Positions 45,039-56,698 of a DNA stretch of 64,000 nucleotides are shown piece after piece. The stretch is from contig SWBL01000002.1 in assembly GCA_024195585.1 (NCBI GenBank), positions 62,001 through 126,000 on the forward strand, written 5' to 3'. The notes under the pieces were generated by a model. The model was not told the DNA's origin and searched no databases. It worked only from the letters and a program-made list of their open reading frames with translations. Position 1 is the first letter of the stretch, and each line of letters begins with the position of its first letter. This DNA is from Aureobasidium sp. EXF-3400. Lineage: Eukaryota; Ascomycota; Dothideomycetes; Dothideales; Saccotheciaceae. The position numbers and the translations under genes were made by a program.

Positions 45039-46541
45039 ATGGCCAACCAAACTCCGGCCGTTGTCATGGACAAGTACGTGCCTCCGCTCTGCTCCCATTG
45101 CGCGCATAGGCAGCAATACTAACAAAAAGCAGCGGCACAGGTTACACAAAGCTCGGTTGGTCGCCCTGAATGCTCGCTCACCTTGTTCAAAATACTGAGT
45201 TCGCAGGTTTCGCCGGAAATGATTCCCCCTCGTTCGTCTTCCCTACCGCCATCGCTACCAAGGGCCCCACCGACAGCTCCGCCGGCCGTTCGGGTAGACC
45301 TGGAGGTGGTAACAATGCTTCAATGCTTTCGGGAAAGAGAGGTACAGAGGATCTCGACTACTTCATCGGCGACGAGGCTCTAGCCGCTTCCAGTGGTCCT
45401 GGTTACGGCCTTCACTACCCCATCCGTCATGGTCAGATTGAGAACTGGGTGCGTAGGAATATGGAGACACCACTCTTCTGGATCGTATGCTAATATGCGC
45501 AGGACCAAATGGAACGCTTCTGGTCCAACTCGATATTCAAGTACCTCCGTGTTGAGCCCGAAGATCACCACTTCCTCCTCACCGAACCTCCACTGAACCC
45601 TCCCGAGAACCGCGAAGCCACCGCCGAAATCATGTTCGAATCTTTTAACGTTGCTGGTCTCTACATCGCTGTCCAAGCCGTCTTGGCTCTTGCTGCTTCT
45701 TGGACTTCGTCAAAGGTCCAGGATCGCTCCCTGACTGGTACAGTTATCGACTCCGGAGAGGGTGTTACCCACGTTATCCCTGTCGCTGAGGGTTACGTTA
45801 TTGGTTCTTCGATCAAGAGTGTTCCCATTGCTGGTCGCGATATCACCTACTTCGTTCAGAGTCTCCTTCGTGACAGAGGCGAGCCGGACAGCTCTCTCAA
45901 GACTGCCGAGAAGATCAAGGAAGAGTTCTGTTACGTCTGTCCTGATATCGTCAAGGAATTCGCACGTTACGATCGTGAACCAGAAAGATTCGGCAAGCAC
46001 ACAATCAATTACCCGAACGGTCGCAACGCTGTTGTCGATGTCGGCTACGAGCGTTTCCTGGCTCCTGAAATCTTCTTCAACCCCGAGATCTACTCATCCG
46101 ACTTCTTGACACCTCTGCCCAACATTGTCGATACCGTCATTCAACAATCGCCAATCGATGTTAGAAGAGGTCTTTACAAGAACATTGTGCTGTCTGGTGG
46201 TTCTACCCTCTACGAGAACTTCGGCCGTAGACTCCAGCGTGATATCAGACACCTGGTCGATGCTCGTATCCAGGCTAGTGAGGCTCGCAGTGGTGGTGCC
46301 AAGTCTGGTGGTCTTGATGTCCAGGTCATCACTCACAAGCGACAACGCCACGGTCCCTGGTTCGGTGGTAGTTTGTTGGGTCAGACTCCCGAGTTCAGAA
46401 GTTACTGTCACACAAAGGCAGAATACGACGGTATGTTATCATCCCTTCGCTCTCAGATCTTGTATACTGACTTGAATCGCAGAATACGGTCCTTCAATAG
46501 TGAGAAGATTCGCTCTTCTGGGTGGCCCAGGAAGCACTTAA
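45039..46541 (+). CDS. ARP3: actin-related protein 3 (Arp2/3 complex), 5 exons
   Basis: Arp3 with Arp2 forms the nucleating core of the Arp2/3 complex, which makes branched actin at endocytic patches. Exons 45039-45073, 45133-45155, 45207-45448, 45503-46430 and 46483-46541 give about 428 residues, the family length. The second exon is only 23 nt. The joined start reads [20 protein letters not shown], the actin phosphate-1 loop (DNGTGYTK). Other actin-fold motifs: [73 protein letters not shown] (phosphate-2 loop); [19 protein letters not shown]; and the end [13 protein letters not shown]. All five joins keep frame. Confidence 0.96.
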
Positions 46542-47547
46542 AGCGCGCATGTAGATTTTACGCTCTGTTCAAATTGAATCAACAAAAACATTCCATTTAT
46601 TCACAACCCCTGAGGAAAGCATTCGAGGTCTGTCCTCGTCGTCTGATCTTGAATAGATGAGGGCTGCGTTCGCAACGTAAATGATGATCGTCGACAAAAA
46701 TCAATAATACGCACATAAAGAGGGTTACCTACTGCAATGCACATGTTACTACTATTCAGAAATGGTCTCGGCATGCATATTCACGACAGACTAGAGCTCG
46801 AGATTGGTTGCACCACACTCGAGTACATCCCTAAAAATAAACAGAGTCGTGGAGTAAAGCATGGGGTCTCTCTGCCGAGGCCGATCTCGCGCAGTGACCT
46901 TCCTCAAGACGTCCAATCATCACTTGAAGACCGAGCAGTCTCTACACGATCTGTTTCCTTTTCCTCTCCATCACGTCCAAGAATGATGTTCCCAAGCAAG
47001 CCACATGCATACCTCAAACGATACAACCGATGATTCGCTCTCTCTAAAACCACGGCACAGGGCTCCAAGCCGTCGTCCCGCTTGCTTTGACTGCCAAGGG
47101 GCAGCACGAAACAGACCATGGCTTGACCTCATGCGGTTCCAGTGTTTCGACCCAGTCAGGACAGACGGTGCATGCGACTTTGCATATCCACATTTCTCTT
47201 TATGGACGACAGAATCGGTTTCGACTTCTCTTGCCCCTCCATCTATAGCAAGAATCGACGACCAAGGGCACGCCCAGACTGTAAGCAAGGGAGGTCAGTG
47301 CAGTAGCAGGAGAAGGTCGCAGTTACTCGTTTCGTAGGTCTCGAATATTTAATATGCCCAGTAGTACGCTCAGTGGTTTTTCAAAATTGCGAGGTAGGCA
47401 GGTTCCTTCTTTTTCTTCTCATCAGCATTCCGTGTGCTGCGTCATTCGTTCAACCCCTGTCTTTTGACCCTTACACTCGCTTGCTTGGTATACTCGTACC
47501 GTACTATCACCTTCTGACCGTCTTTTCCGTCTTGAGATCATCACGGA
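46542..47547. other. intergenic, ARP3 3' flank and chitin deacetylase promoter
   Basis: About 1 kb without a supported gene. AATATTTAATATGCC near 47343-47357 is a possible AT-rich core-promoter element of the next gene. Confidence 0.5.
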
Positions 47548-49457
47548 ATGCATTTCAACAGTCTGGCTCTGGCCTCTTTGGCTCTCATCCCTTCGTTGAC
47601 CGAAGCTCATGGCGATATCCCTGGAGCTCCCAGGGTATTCGGCAGAAGATCAGCTTTGAGCGGAAGCATGAGAGCTCGTACCGAAGTAAGCAGCCAACAA
47701 GCAGCTGTCCCTGAAGTTCACGACAAGCGTCAAGCTTCTTCCAACACTGAGGGACAATGTGGACCGGGCTTTGGTTCGTGTGCCACTGGTTATTGCTGTT
47801 CCGACGCAGGTTAGTATCATTAAGAAGAGGACGCCTAGTAGTTCAATACTAACATACTCCAGGTTGGTGTGGCAAAGGCACAGCCTACTGTGCTGCACCT
47901 GGATGTCAATTCAACTACGCCTCTGACTGCGATGACAACACGATTCCACCCGGCACTAGCACTTCTACTGTTGCGAGACCCAAGCTCGGTAACGTTTTGT
48001 ATGGTGGAGCCGGTATCTACGACTGCACAGTGGCTGGAACCATTGCTATTACTTATGATGACGGCCCATACATCTACACCGAGCATATTCTGGATGTCTT
48101 GAAGCAGTACAACGCCAAAGCCACCTTCTTCATCACTGGTAACAACAATGGAAAGGGAGAAATTGACAACGCCGCTCTTCCTTGGGCTGCGACGGTCAAG
48201 CGAGCATACAACGAAGGACATCAGATTGCATCCCACACTTGGACACATCCTCATCTGTCCAACCTCACAAGCACCCAGAGAAAGCAGAACATGTACAGCA
48301 ACGAGATGGCACTGCGCAACATCCTCGGATTCTTCCCTACTTATATGAGACCACCTTATTCAGACTGCACTGCGGAATCTGGGTGCCAGAAGGATATGGC
48401 CGACCTTGGCTACCATGTTACATACTTTGATGTTGATACTGGTAAGGTTTACTGGATTCTACATTTATCTCGACTTACTGACATGCATTAGATGATTATG
48501 ACAACGACTCGCCCGCACTCGTCCAGAATGCAAAGAACAACTTCGACGCTGGTATCGCCGGAGGAAATCCCGCGACTGATGACTACCTTGTCATTGGACA
48601 CGACATCCACAACCAGACTGCAAACGTTCTGACTGCCTACATGCTCGATAGAATTCTGGCTCTTGGTTACAAACCTGTCACTGTTGGCGAGTGCCTCGGC
48701 GACCCCAAGGAGAATTGGTACCGCAGCTCTTCTGGCAATCTGTTTACCTCCTCGACTTCGGCTGTGACTTCTGCTACTAAGACTTCTGCAACTATTGCTC
48801 CCACAGCAACCACTACGGATGGACAGTGCGGTGGTGGCTCAGGATTCATGTGTACTGGCTCTGAATTTGGTGACTGTTGCTCACAGGTACGTCAATGATA
48901 CACCAGAGGGTTGTGGTCTTGAAACATGCTGACCAACTCGATTACAGGCTGGCTGGTGTGGTTCCGGAACCCTGTATTGCGGCGAAGGCTGTCAAGCTGG
49001 ATTCGGTCAGTGCGGTATCAATGTCCCCCAGAGCAGCAGTAGCACATCGACTGCCCCAGCAACTCAACCAACAAAGGTCTCGAGCGATGCTACCTGTGGA
49101 GGAACCAGCGGAATGACCTGTCAAGGCTCTGTCTTCGGTAACTGCTGCTCCCCAGCTGGATGGTGTGGCAGTACCGCTGCATACTGCGGCGATGGCTGTC
49201 AGGCAGGCTTCGGTCTTTGTGGTGATGCCGGTACAGCAGCAAAGGGCTCTGTCCAAGCTACCACCAGTGCTGCTGTGAAGTCAACATTGGCTACATCGGC
49301 AACCAGCAAGGCAGTCACTAGCAAGGCAGCCACTACCACCACAAGTACCCGACCAACTCAGACAACGACAGCTGCCAAAGCGACAGCTACCAATACATCG
49401 AGGCTCCAGACCTGGCTCAACGGTCTGATTAGCAAATTGAGATCCGGATCTCAATGA
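47548..49457 (+). CDS. secreted chitin deacetylase (CE4) with three CBM18 chitin-binding modules, 4 exons
   Basis: Chitin deacetylases turn chitin into chitosan; in fungi they remodel or hide the cell wall. Exons 47548-47809, 47863-48441, 48492-48886 and 48948-49457 give about 581 residues. Order: signal peptide (LALASLALIPSLTEAHG, about 5-21); pro-like segment to KR; CBM18 no. 1 (CGPGFGSCATGYCCSDAG, WCGKG; about 68-105); NodB/CE4 domain with IAITYDDGPY (metal Asp, about 151), ASHTWTHPHLSNL (His pair), YMRPPYSDC and LVIGHDIHNQT; a Ser/Thr linker; CBM18 no. 2 (about 390-435) and no. 3 (about 459-505); a Ser/Thr/Ala-rich tail that would be O-glycosylated. No GPI-anchor hydrophobic tail is seen. 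Introns cut CBM18 nos. 1 and 2 close to the same place (after CCSDA and after CCSQ); no. 3 has none. Confidence 0.93.
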
Positions 49458-50432
49458 ACCCGGCAATTGGCGTGAATTGCAACGTGTTTGGATTATAATG
49501 TTGGGATGGTAATTTTGGACAATGGATCACAGTCGACTTTTAGAATGCTTCTAGACTGTATATGAGAGAGAGGACGATGTCAAAAGTACTTATCAATGAG
49601 CACGAGCTGCTGTACCGGGTTCTACAGACTATATGAATCGTGTCTTTCGAGCACAAAACGCGGGAATTGGTCTTACGCATCTCGATGGCAGAACACGCTC
49701 TTTGTGATGAGGCACTCTCTGCTTTTGCAGTCACAAGGTACTTGCGATAGTGAAACCTGCCCCTGGTTTCTTTTTCTGAAGCGGTCCGGCTGTCGCGGAG
49801 ATAAAATCTGGCATCTCTTAGGAAGGTCTTCATTAATCAAATGACCAGTCAGTAGATGTCAGGGCATGTAGAGAGGCATCACACGCGCTGAGTACAAAAA
49901 GCCTCGTTCATGCATATAGAATTGAACGAGATACAGATCGGAAAGCGGATGTAACGAGTGATTTTTTAAGTCGGACATGACGGTGATCTGCAGCGGGGAC
50001 CCTGAGGAACGCGCCCATTTGCAGCCCCTGCGAGTCGCGACGGACAAACATCATCATCCTTTTTCTTGCCAAGCGAAGGTTTCAATCGTAACCAATTAGA
50101 TAAGAAGTATCTACACACGTTCGCTTCTCTCACCTTTCACTTGACCCTGCAATCACTGCTGCCGTGTTGTGTGAAGGCCACGCCGCGCTTCCTCTCAATC
50201 ACTCACTCTAGCTCGACGTTGCTACTTGACCGAATGGCCTCCGTCCCTGCCCCTGCTTGCATCTATACTAAACCAACCGTTCGTTTGCGCGGCTATCAGT
50301 GAACAACAACTACCTAGTAGTCATTCCAGGATCTTTTTACTCTCTTGCTCTCTCTTTCTATTACTTTATACTTCCACCTTGGTGGCGGTTGTCCATCACC
50401 AACATCTTTACTAACCATTGGAAAATATTAAT
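49458..50432. other. intergenic, promoter side of the SPX-GDPD gene
   Basis: No supported gene. The last 350 bp are pyrimidine-rich leader-like sequence. I looked for a CACGTG Pho4-type site and see none. Confidence 0.5.
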
Positions 50433-53400
50433 ATGAAGTTTGGACAGAACCTGCCTCGCAATCAGGTGCCTGAGTGGGCATCTGCATACATCAACTACAA
50501 AGGCCTCAAGAAATTGATCAAAGCCGCTGTCCAGCACAGCGCTGAGGCTGGCGGTGAGGTCGACCTTGCAGGTAAGTGATTCAAGCAAGCAAGCACCTTG
50601 AGGCAGGTCTGATTGGTCCCCTTCAGAATTCTTCTTCGCACTGGATCGCAACCTCGAAGACGTCGATAGCTTCTACAACAGAAAACACGCCGAATTCGCA
50701 CGCCGCCTCAGACTACTCTACGACCGCTATGGACAAGCAACACAGCCACAGGATGGCATGGACAAAGAAGAGATGGAAGATCTGATGGGCGCATTGCTCG
50801 AGCTCAGGGGACAATACCGCAATCTCATCTGGTTTGGTGAAGTCAACCGCAGAGGCTTCGTCAAGATCACAAAGAAGCTGGACAAGAAGATTGAGACGTC
50901 GCATTCGCAAAACACATACCTGGCTGCTAAGGTCGATCCCAAGGCCTTTGCAAACAATCGCAGAACCGAGGCAGACATGCGTGCTATCAACGACTGGCTG
51001 TCGAACTTGGGCGACGTCAAGGTCTTTGATGACGCTGCCTCGATTGCTTCGACTGGTTCGCTGCACCGCGTCTCGTCTAAGAACGGCATGCGTGTGCCTT
51101 CAGCCGTACTGGACACTCTGGAACAAAATGTCCGCCAGGATAATCTAGCCAAGCTTCAAGAGACCATCTCGACTTCCGTAAAGGAGCTGTCTCCCTCTGT
51201 TGTCCAGAAGTTGATGCTCAATCTCCTGCAGCGAGCCATCTCGGCCAAGTCGCTTGAATGTATCAAGTATCTGCTATCACAAATCTCTTCCCTGACTGAG
51301 GACGACGACATGAACAAGAGAAATGTTATACATCGCCTGGTGATCGCGACCGGCCGTGCAAGAGCTCTTGAAGAGAATGGCCCAGCCGCAGTTCCTATTG
51401 GTGCAGAGACCAACTCCTTCATCAACGCAGCAGAGCTTCCAGTTCGTGTCCCATCAACATTCAAGGTCCAGGAGAAGGACGTCGCACAGACGCTTGGTCA
51501 AGAAGACCCTTCCATCAAGCTCCTGACTTACATTCTATCAAATCTCTCAGCTGAGCAGAGATCAGTACTGAAGGAAAAGGACACATACGGTCGTCTCCCT
51601 CTTCATTATGCTGCACAATATGGCCTGGTAGCTGCATCCCAGACTGTCATCAAGTACATGCGGGCTTGGGGCCAGTTTGACGTGAGCAAGGGCATTGACT
51701 CTGCCATCTGGCAAGACGCTGAGGGATATGCTCCTTTCCATCTTAGTGTTATCGGTGGTCACTACAGGACCACAAAGGCTTTACTGTTGGCTGAGGATTG
51801 GCATGGTGAAGCTGAGGACAGTCATGCTGTCAGACGCAATGTTGAGAAATCGGGTGCTGCATTGGCGCTCGCGACGAAAAACAATTTCTACATGATTGTC
51901 AAACTGCTGGTCGACGCTGGCATCAACATCAACTACCAGGACGAGCAGGGTGAAACATCATTGCATATTGCTGCCCGCTTCGGCTATGTGGAGTGCACAA
52001 AGTCCCTACTCGAAGGTTCTGAGACTCAGAAGGCCAATATCGAAATCACCGAAAACACGTACGGTTGGACGCCGCTCTTCATAGCCTGTGTAGATGGCCA
52101 CCTTCCAGTTGTTGACCTGCTCCTCGAAGCTGGCGCTGAGACCAACAAGGCCGACTTATCAGGCTGGTTGCCCATTGAGCATGCTGCGCTAAGAGGCCAT
52201 CTCGACGTCTCTAAGAAGCTAACCGACCTCAGCCCGACTCCTGACAGTCTCGATGCGTCCTCTTCACACCTTAAGCCCAGCAGTGCTCTGGGTACATCAC
52301 CGAAGAACAACTCCTCCATCGAGGATCGACGATCCAATGTGCCTCAGGGCCGTGATGCTCCTCGCATACCAGAACCTGTCAAGACTTTCGGTCACAGATA
52401 CCTCACAGATGAGTCCCTGGTGCTCGTGAGTCTCGGTTCTATGGACAACCGTAAGAACGTACCTGCAGTTACGCTTGACAACATTCCTCTTGCAGATGCA
52501 CATGCTACTCAGCTGGACACTGCTCTGTCTCTAGTTGTGGCTGCATCAGGAGCAAATGGAGAGCCGACGATCGTGGATCTGCCTGTCCAGGAGAACATCA
52601 GCACTTCACCAATCACATTCAAGACTCGTGATCCGACCAAAGTCAGACTGCTCTTTGACATTGTTCCTACATATTCTGGCTCAAAGGACAAGATTGTCGG
52701 TCGTGGTGTGGCTTTGCTTTCTAGTATCAAGCCCAGCATTGGTTCAAAGCGCATGTTGCTTCAGGGCGATCTGAGCGTGCCTATCGTTGCTGCAGAGACT
52801 TTGGATGTGATTGGCTCTGTCAACTTCAACTTCTTGATTATCACACCATTCCAGCATCCAAACATGCATATTGCTGAAAATCAGACCTATTGGAAGAGCA
52901 CGTCGACACAGGTCATTGGCCACCGTGGATTGGGTAAGAATATGGCATCTATGAAGTCTTTGCAGTTGGGAGAGAACACTCTTCAATCTTTCATTGCAGC
53001 TGCCAACTTGGGTGCCTCTTATGTTGAGTTTGACGTTCAACTCACCAAGGATCATGTTCCTGTCATCTATCATGACTTCTTGGTCAGCGAGACGGGTATC
53101 GATGCACCAGTGCATACCTTGACCCTGGAGCAATTCATGCATGCAAGTGAGGGCCAAACTCCAAGAAGCTCACGCCCCCCATCACCAAGGAGAAGCCATC
53201 TAGATGGCGTAATGGAGCAGTCACGCAAGCAACGCTCATACTCTCTTGGTGGCGCTCAAGACGAACGCGCCCCTGACATGTCTGAGCGCATGAAGCACAC
53301 ACGCGACTTCAAGGAAAAGGGCTTCAAAGGCAACAGCCGTGGAAACTTCATCCAAGCACCCTTCACCACACTGGAAGAAATGTTCAAGACACTGCCATCC

Positions 53401-54105
53401 TCGATCGGCTTCAACATTGAAATGAGTAAGTTCTGACAGTAACATTACATCCACAGCATAACTGACTGACTTCTTTCTCCTACAGAATACCCCATGCTCT
53501 TCGAATCAGAAGAACACGACATGGACACCTACGCCGTCGAACTAAACTCCTTCGTCGACACCGTCCTCACCAAAGTCTACGACCTGGGTACAGGAAGAAA
53601 CATGCTCTTCTCCTCCTTCAACCCCGACATTTGCCTCTTACTCTCCTTCAAACAACCCTCCATCCCCATCCTATTCCTCAGCGATGCTGGAACCGCTCCT
53701 GTAGGCGATATCCGCGCTTCTTCTTTGCAAGAAGCCATTCGCTTTTCCTCGCGCTGGAATTTGCTGGGTGTGGTCAGTGCTGCTGAGCCACTGGTTACTT
53801 GCCCCAGACTTATTAGGGTTGTTAAGGAGAGTGGGTTGGTGTGTGTTAGTTATGGAACCCTCAACAATCAGCCCGAGATGGTTGCGAGACAGGCGAAAGA
53901 GGGCATTGATGCTGTGATCGTGGATTCAGTGTTGGCGATTAGGAAGGAGTTGACTGCTGCTCAGCAGAAGGGGCAGTGGAATGGTCGAGAGCAGAATGGT
54001 CATGAGAATGGGCAGCTGAGTGGGCAGCAGGGACCTATCATCGAGGTTCCGCAGGTCATTGCTACGGCTGCTCAGACCAATGGAGGCAGCAATGGACATG
54101 CTTGA
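50433..54105 (+). CDS. SPX-ankyrin-GDPD protein (Gde1 or Pho81/NUC-2 type), 3 exons
   Basis: Proteins of this shape either hydrolyse glycerophosphodiesters (Gde1) or act as phosphate-sensing CDK inhibitors (Pho81/NUC-2). Exons 50433-50571, 50627-53425 and 53486-54105 give about 1185 residues. Order: SPX start MKFGQNLPRNQVPEWASAYI with NYKGLKKLIK (the inositol-pyrophosphate-binding basic patch) and LDRNLEDVDSFYNRK; ankyrin repeats (about 360-600: GRLPLHYAAQYGLV; EGYAPFHLSVIGG; QGETSLHIAARFGYVECTKS; YGWTPLFIACVDGHLPVVDL); a linker; and GDPD (about 808 on) with VIGHRGLGKN, GENTLQSFIAA, YVEFDVQLTKD and YHDF. The catalytic His, Glu and Asp are intact, so enzyme activity is possible. The C-terminus is Gln/Gly/Asn-rich. 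Gde1 and NUC-2 cannot be separated by eye. Confidence 0.9.
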
Positions 54106-54901
54106 GTAAGAGGAGCATCAGCGAACATGGAAACACAAGCAATGATTATCTTTGCATAACGGCGTTTGTATATTAGCATCAGGAGCAACTTGGTCATATG
54201 ACAATAAGAAGACCAGCTGCTCCTCTATTTCCAGAAGTAATAGACTTTGTTCTCCTTGATTTTGTTCCCTCTGTCGTCTCCTCCTGTTCGTCACCACTCG
54301 TTTGAATCTTGTTTTGGTGGTTGTATATCGGAATGCAGGCAGGGTGATACCCTCGGCGAGCAATTTTTGCACCACGAACGATATTACAGCGCCACCGACG
54401 ATATCTCCGATATGTTGACTTACTGGATATACACTTTGTGTATAAATCCTTGATCTGAGACTCCGCTTATTCTGCAAGAGAGCTTCGTCGTGAGATAATC
54501 TGCGATATAATGTTTTTTGAATGTTCCACTTTGGAGAACACCCAGATATGTGGCAAACTCAGTGCACATTCACAACATCATTTTCCCGGAACAGTTTTCT
54601 TGTATGAAGCTGAAAAGCAAAGTAGTGTGATAGACAGTAGCAAAAACTGAAGAGCTTCGCTGTATTCGAGCATACATGGATGCGCTATAGCATTCTATTC
54701 ACCTTTATGCTTTCATAAACGCATGAGTATGCAGATGTATGTGCACAAGCTTCGCCAAGCCAAAGTGCAAAGTCGGGCTTCGCACACAAAAAATCATTCA
54801 TCCACAAATCCCATGTCCAAAATGTCAAAAAGTCGATTTTCTACCCATTCCACCGTATTCTTGAATTAGCAGCGGTATACATGCAACGGGCAAAAGGATG
54901 T
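54106..54901. other. intergenic, GDPD 3' flank up to the tRNA
   Basis: No gene seen. AT-rich, with several short palindromic patches (GGCTTCGC...CACAAAAAAT) and no stable structure that I can defend. Confidence 0.5.
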
Positions 54902-54909
54902 TGACGAGA

Positions 54910-54941
<32 letters not shown>

Positions 54942-54992
54942 CGTATTGGAAGAACCTTAAGCTGGCGCCTTAGACCGCTCGGCCATCTCGCC
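54902..54992 (-). tRNA. tRNA-Leu(AAG) with an 11-nt intron
   Basis: Acceptor stem GGCGAGA pairs with TCTCGTC, with discriminator A at 54902. The A box region and GGTTCAAATCC-like B box are present, with a long variable arm typical of tRNA-Leu (class II). The anticodon stem CCAGC/GCTGG encloses loop TT-AAG-G, with the anticodon at 54956-54958. An intron of 11 nt (54944-54954) sits one base 3' of the anticodon, the standard position. Confidence 0.93.
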
Positions 54993-55646
54993 TGTTGATG
55001 TGGAGACGATCGATTGCAGGGTATATCATATTCATAACGGGAGCCCAACACATCTGCTTAACTCGCCACCTGTGACACATTAGACGAAGGCGAGTAGTGT
55101 GGTCATGGCTGTATGTTGAAGGATCAAGACCAGCGGGTGCGAAGAGATTTCTCGAAGATTGCGATCCGTGCTAGGCTTCTGGCCAGTACCCTGAGAAATG
55201 AGTGTAGTAAGAAACAAACAGACGAGAGAAGAGCAAAGAAAAACATAAAGAAGGAGGTATTGGTTGAGATGGATCTCGAAGAGACCAAGGTAGTTTGGTA
55301 TAGAATTGTTGTGTCAAGGTATGGTCAGTGTACTGAGAACGAAGTGCGTGTATCAGATCTGTAAAAGCCAATATGACTGGGAGGCAGATGTCTCGTTATC
55401 AGAGACTCGACTATGGATCTGAGTCCTTGAGTGCAGCATTAGAGCCAGGCTGTGCCGAAAGGTCAGCGACTGCAGTTCAGGCGGCAGAGCTTGCGCGGTA
55501 GACAGGCTACATCTGCGACGATGGACGGTCGACTGCCGCTGAATAGCGCATATAGCGATACGCTTGGACGGCGGCGGTCGCACGGTGTTGATGAGAGAAC
55601 GCGTCGGCGTGTTGTTTGAGTAAGAAGCCGGTGTCTGGTTGATACT
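54993..55646. other. intergenic, tRNA upstream and PPIL3 3' flank
   Basis: No gene seen in 654 bp. Several short frames have no domain features. Confidence 0.5.
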
Positions 55647-56141
55647 TCATCTCTGCTCGTCGGCGATGGGGTTCGCGTGAACGTGGACACGGTGGATGCG
55701 GATAGGATCTTTCGGTCTGTTCTTCTTGTCGACCTGGATCGACTCCATCTTGTCGAGGGTATCCCAGCCTTCTATCACGCGACCGAAGACGGTGTTCTTT
55801 CCATCAAGGTGAGGGGCCTTGTCAAAGGTGAGGAAAAACTGGCTGCCGTTGGTGTTGGGACCCTTATTGGCCATGCTCAGGATACCGCGCGAGTTGTGCT
55901 TGAGTTGCGACTTGATCTCATCTTCAAATGGCTGACCGTAAACGCTGGGACTATCCTTGGTTGAAGTGGCAGCAGGCGAACCAGCTTGGATCATGAAGGA
56001 TGGAATGAGACGGTGGAAGGGCGAGTCATTGTAAGCGTCGGATGCGCAGAGGGCGAGAAAGTTGTAGGTCGTCTTGGGGCAGGCGCTGCAGAAAAGCTCA
56101 AGTTTGAGGTCGCCGTGGGTTGTGTGCAGCGTGACGGCCAT
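55647..56141 (-). CDS. cyclophilin-type peptidyl-prolyl isomerase, PPIL3 type
   Basis: PPIL3-type cyclophilins are short PPIases found with the spliceosome in animals. A single exon of 164 residues, the family length. Starts MAVTLHTTHGDLKLELFCSA, then FLALCASDAYNDSPFHRLIP, FMIQAG, FEDEIKSQLKHNSRGILSMA, NKGPNTNGSQFFLTFDKAPH, LDGKNTVFGRVIEGWDTLD and IHRVHVHANP. Active-site residues of the family (FHR Arg, FMIQ Gln, NGSQFF, H in LDGKN-VFG) are present. No signal peptide. Confidence 0.95.
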   Translation of the reverse strand: MAVTLHTTHGDLKLELFCSACPKTTYNFLALCASDAYNDSPFHRLIPSFMIQAGSPAATSTKDSPSVYGQPFEDEIKSQLKHNSRGILSMANKGPNTNGSQFFLTFDKAPHLDGKNTVFGRVIEGWDTLDKMESIQVDKKNRPKDPIRIHRVHVHANPIADEQR

Positions 56142-56698
56142 GATTGTTGTGTAGGTTGATGTGCCTGAGCGAAAAGCGTTAATGGTATGCGATGACGATG
56201 ACGGCGGGCGGCAGGTGCTCGGGGCTGGCTCGTGCTGTTGCTTGGTTGTGCTTCGCGGGTCGCTCTTTCCTCGTTTGATTACTTGGATGGCATCAGCTCA
56301 TCAAAGCCAGGGAAGGTGCGGTGGACTTGTACGAGTTTCAGCGACATCATCCTTGTCCAACGAATAACTTCACAAGTGTCCTTGGTCAGAAGTCCTTGCC
56401 TTCTCTCAGTGACGGTCGTGCCATCAAGTCCCCTTACCCGCTGCCGTCCCCCGCCCTGTCCCGGCCGGTCATTGCCTGTGTTGGTTGACGTCTACGAGTG
56501 TCTGAGACTCGCAGAAAGCCAATCGCTGACACACTGCACCAATAAGTCGACTATTACACCTGTCGCATCCTCGCACCCTCGACCCTTTCCCGTCACCTTC
56601 CCGATTCCCCTCGTCCTCGCGCCCTCAGCTCCGTTCACCGACTCGGCTCATGACATGCGGCCAACAGCGCCCATACTGACGACGACGCTGCGCACAAC
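56142..56698. promoter_or_regulatory. divergent promoter region, PPIL3(-) / arrestin-like(+)
   Basis: 557 bp that must hold both promoters. C/T-rich sequence near 56440-56640 (CCCGCCCTGTCCCGG, CCTCGACCCTTTCCCG) looks like the leader of the arrestin-like gene. Confidence 0.45.
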
